The position numbers and the translations under genes are program-made. 48,538 nt of DNA from NCBI GenBank assembly GCA_947178445.1, contig CAMWYJ010000021.1, positions 1 to 48,538 of the forward strand. The letters are read 5' to 3'. This document shows, in pieces, positions 46,626-48,538 of the stretch. Numbering within the stretch: position 1 is the stretch's first letter; each line of letters begins with the position of its first letter. Under the pieces are notes generated by a model. The model saw only the letters and a program-made list of their open reading frames with translations. It had not been told where the DNA came from and did no database searches. The DNA is from an uncultured Clostridium sp. GTDB lineage: Bacteria > Bacillota > Clostridia > Lachnospirales > Lachnospiraceae.

Positions 46626-47891
46626 ATGGTTAATCTGAATAATATCTATAATTATTATAGTTCCCAGCTTGTATCTTCAAAGAACTATAATAAGTCACAA
46701 TCACATAATCAGAATGATTTAAAAACTGTATATAAGAACATGATTAAACAGAATCAGCATTCACCATTTTATAAGTTTGCATTCCCGGATTCCACACAGA
46801 TGTATGCCATTGGCATCAAAGAGATTGCAATGGATTTAGAATCTGAAAGCAAATTCCTTGGAAGCCATGATGACAGCATTTTCGAGGAAATGAAAGCTGT
46901 ATCTGATAATGAGAATGTTGTTTATGCATCATTAAATGACAGCACCATAGATGATTTACCGAAACAACTCTCTGTTCAGGTTCACAAATTGGCAAAAGGG
47001 CAAACGAATGTAGGCACCTATCTTCCATCCGGGGAACTTTCATTCCAGACAGGGGAATATTCATTCGGAGTTGCAGTGGGGAAGAACGAATATACTTTTC
47101 ATTTGACAATACGCAGTGGTGATACGAATTTGCAGTTGCAGCGTAATCTCGCCAATTCCATTAATGAAAATAACATAGGTATCCGTGCAAGTATCCGTAA
47201 CAATCGCCTAGATGGAACCAGTGCGTTGGTACTTCGTTCCGAAGCGGTCGGTCAGCCAAATGATAATGATTTAATTTTCCATTTTGACCAGACTTACCTT
47301 GATAACGATCTCACGAAAGCCCTGGGAATTGACAATGTGGCGACTGCACCAGTCAATGCAGAATTTACAATTAATGGTAAAATACACTCCTCTATCAGCA
47401 ACCGGATTTCACTGAATCATTCCGTAGATTTGGATTTACTGTCAGAGAGTGATAAACCAGTATCTATTTCTTTAGTGCCAGATGAAGCAAAGATTGGTGA
47501 CAAATTAGATGATTTTTTACATTCCTATAACGAGTTGGTGGATCTTTCAAGAAACAGTGCAAGCCAAAAGGGTGCTACTCGGCTTTTCCGGGATATCACG
47601 AGTATTGCAAGACATCATAAACAGGAATTATCCGATGCCGGACTTACAGTGGATGAGAATGGATATCTTAGCAAAACAGAAAACATAGACAGCAGCAAAA
47701 TCAGAATACTGTTTGATGAAGATTCTTCTTCATTCCGCAGAGATATCAAGCGTACAGCAGGCCGCATGACCTTGAATCCACTTGAATATATTGATAAAAC
47801 TATAATTACTTACCCAAACACAACAGGAACCTATCCGAATCCTTACCACCCATCCAAATATTCAGGATTGTTATTCAATGATTATGCATAG
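46626..47891 (+). CDS. Short FliD-like (flagellar hook-associated protein 2) protein
   Basis: A 421-residue protein with FliD-type features: an N-terminal Asn/Tyr/Ser-rich coil, a VQVHKLAKGQTN segment typical of the D1-D2 part, IRSGDTNLQLQRNLANSINE, a flagellin-like IGIRASIRNNRLDGTSALVLRS, and a late FLHSYNELVDL helix. It is shorter than ordinary FliD and lacks an obvious C-terminal coiled coil, ending instead with PYHPSKYSGLLFNDYA. GGAGGG lies before the ATG at 46626. A consensus promoter and a CsrA-type leader precede it and a hairpin follows, so it is a single-gene unit. It may be a cap variant or a flagellin-modifying accessory. Confidence 0.7.
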   Translation: MVNLNNIYNYYSSQLVSSKNYNKSQSHNQNDLKTVYKNMIKQNQHSPFYKFAFPDSTQMYAIGIKEIAMDLESESKFLGSHDDSIFEEMKAVSDNENVVYASLNDSTIDDLPKQLSVQVHKLAKGQTNVGTYLPSGELSFQTGEYSFGVAVGKNEYTFHLTIRSGDTNLQLQRNLANSINENNIGIRASIRNNRLDGTSALVLRSEAVGQPNDNDLIFHFDQTYLDNDLTKALGIDNVATAPVNAEFTINGKIHSSISNRISLNHSVDLDLLSESDKPVSISLVPDEAKIGDKLDDFLHSYNELVDLSRNSASQKGATRLFRDITSIARHHKQELSDAGLTVDENGYLSKTENIDSSKIRILFDEDSSSFRRDIKRTAGRMTLNPLEYIDKTIITYPNTTGTYPNPYHPSKYSGLLFNDYA

Positions 47892-47916
47892 TGCAAATTA
47901 CTCGTATATGCAGTAA

Positions 47917-47971
47917 AAGGGGCTGTCATGACCGCAGTTATTTTTTAATAATCTGCTTCATGACAGCCCTT
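47917..47971. terminator. Bidirectional terminator between FliD-like and small unknown gene
   Basis: AAGGGGCTGTCATGA pairs with TCATGACAGCCCTT (one bulged G) around an inner stem (GCAGTTATT/AATAATCTGC), between two converging genes. The U-tract is weak on the plus strand. Confidence 0.75.
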
Positions 47972-47995
47972 ATATTATCTTAGTCTTTTATCCCA

Positions 47996-48361
47996 CTATG
48001 CGATTGCCATCTGCGCTGCTAAAGTAAGCTTATTTAAAAACGGCAGAAAATCCTGTTCAAAACAATCTGCAATCTGCAGGGTGTTTCCGCTATTTAAGGA
48101 AATACTCAGATTCTTCACAGCAACAATCATAGACTTCTTATCAATATAGCTGCTTTTCGAATTAATCAGGGATGCACACTGGTTATATACCTCGATTTCC
48201 CAATTAATTCCAGCAATTACTTCTCCAAGATAATCATTCGTGTCCTTTTTTGATTCTCCCCGCAGCTCCTCTATAATATCCTGCAATGCGGGAATCAGGC
48301 TATTACTATAGGAAATCAATTCCACTAACACATCCCGCTGCATTTGTTCTCTATCTGCCAT
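47996..48361 (-). CDS. Small helical protein of unknown function
   Basis: A 121-residue, soluble, almost fully helical protein I do not recognise. It contains ELISYSNSLIPALQDIIEEL, an acidic-basic middle and LNKLTLAAQMAIA at the end, with two cysteines. GGAGG lies before three consecutive ATG codons; the third gives the best eight-base spacing. It converges with the FliD-like gene. The helical bundle layout and position would suit a chaperone or export accessory for flagellar proteins, but nothing in the sequence proves it. Confidence 0.7.
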   Translation of the reverse strand: MADREQMQRDVLVELISYSNSLIPALQDIIEELRGESKKDTNDYLGEVIAGINWEIEVYNQCASLINSKSSYIDKKSMIVAVKNLSISLNSGNTLQIADCFEQDFLPFLNKLTLAAQMAIA

Positions 48362-48538
48362 CATCATTTCCTCCTTCTTTTTTACTGAAAGGACCGTCCA
48401 CTGCCTAAAACCATCCGAACCGCAATTACATTATCTTAATTGAAATATCATTCTATGAACATCTTCTCCATTTACGGATCCTCCTGTTTTGCATTCTATA
48501 TTTTCCCCACAAAATTCCATTTGATATTATTTTAATAT

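Noticed and set aside
48431..48520. 29-codon frame at the right edge (starts MEFCGENIECK)
   Set aside because: No ribosome site and no similarity I recognise; it may belong to an untranslated region upstream of the small unknown gene.

Overview
The window reads as a chromosomal segment of a low-GC, Gram-positive anaerobe, most likely a flagellated member of the Lachnospiraceae (Clostridia, Roseburia/Butyrivibrio-like). Supporting this are the Firmicutes-type RpoB/RpoC, the L10 leader upstream of rplJL, the NusG paralog LoaP in an exopolysaccharide (EPS) operon, lysine-rich BIG2 surface proteins, a FliD-like protein with a CsrA-like leader, and strong AGGAGG ribosome sites. Family placement is inference. 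No rRNA, tRNA, CRISPR or insertion sequence was seen.

Region 1 (1-14351, all on the minus strand, so read right to left) is an EPS locus. It starts with a BIG2 surface protein behind a strong promoter. A strong hairpin terminator follows, then a membrane protein, a PHP-type tyrosine phosphatase, a Wzz/CpsC-like chain-length protein, a CpsD-like tyrosine kinase, the priming sugar-phosphate transferase and the antiterminator LoaP. A 358-base structured leader ending in a candidate terminator comes next. Then come an NAD-dependent epimerase, four glycosyltransferases, an EpsG-like polymerase, a decayed acyltransferase and the start of a further glycosyltransferase that runs off the left edge. 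The layout suggests that LoaP, made in the first half, lets polymerase read through the leader into the second half.

Region 2 (14533-20442, minus) is a translationally coupled three-gene unit: a CpXC zinc-ribbon protein, a protein of unknown function (DUF6063-like) and a 1493-residue SMC/MukB-like coiled-coil ATPase. The ATPase has an atypical Walker A and Asp-Asn in place of Asp-Glu in Walker B. No kleisin, TOPRIM-type nuclease or other Wadjet JetD partner is present. This is the best candidate for an undescribed system in the window.

Region 3 (20506-39592) is mostly housekeeping: pyruvate kinase, a small alarmone synthetase, an acyl-CoA synthetase (plus strand), rpoC, rpoB, rplL and rplJ with its attenuated L10 leader. 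Between rpoB and rplJL lie a five-gene block: an HD phosphohydrolase and a Gld-type ABC export cluster (ATPase, permease, GldG-like, DUF4340). rpoBC has its own strong promoter.

Region 4 (39736-46372) is a beta-glucan utilisation locus: a GH5 glucanase and a very large secreted GH16 with BIG2 and six CBM4/9-like modules, with a divergent AraC-family regulator. Region 5 (46464-48538) holds a short FliD-like gene behind a consensus promoter and a CsrA-type hairpin, and a small protein of unknown function on the opposite strand.
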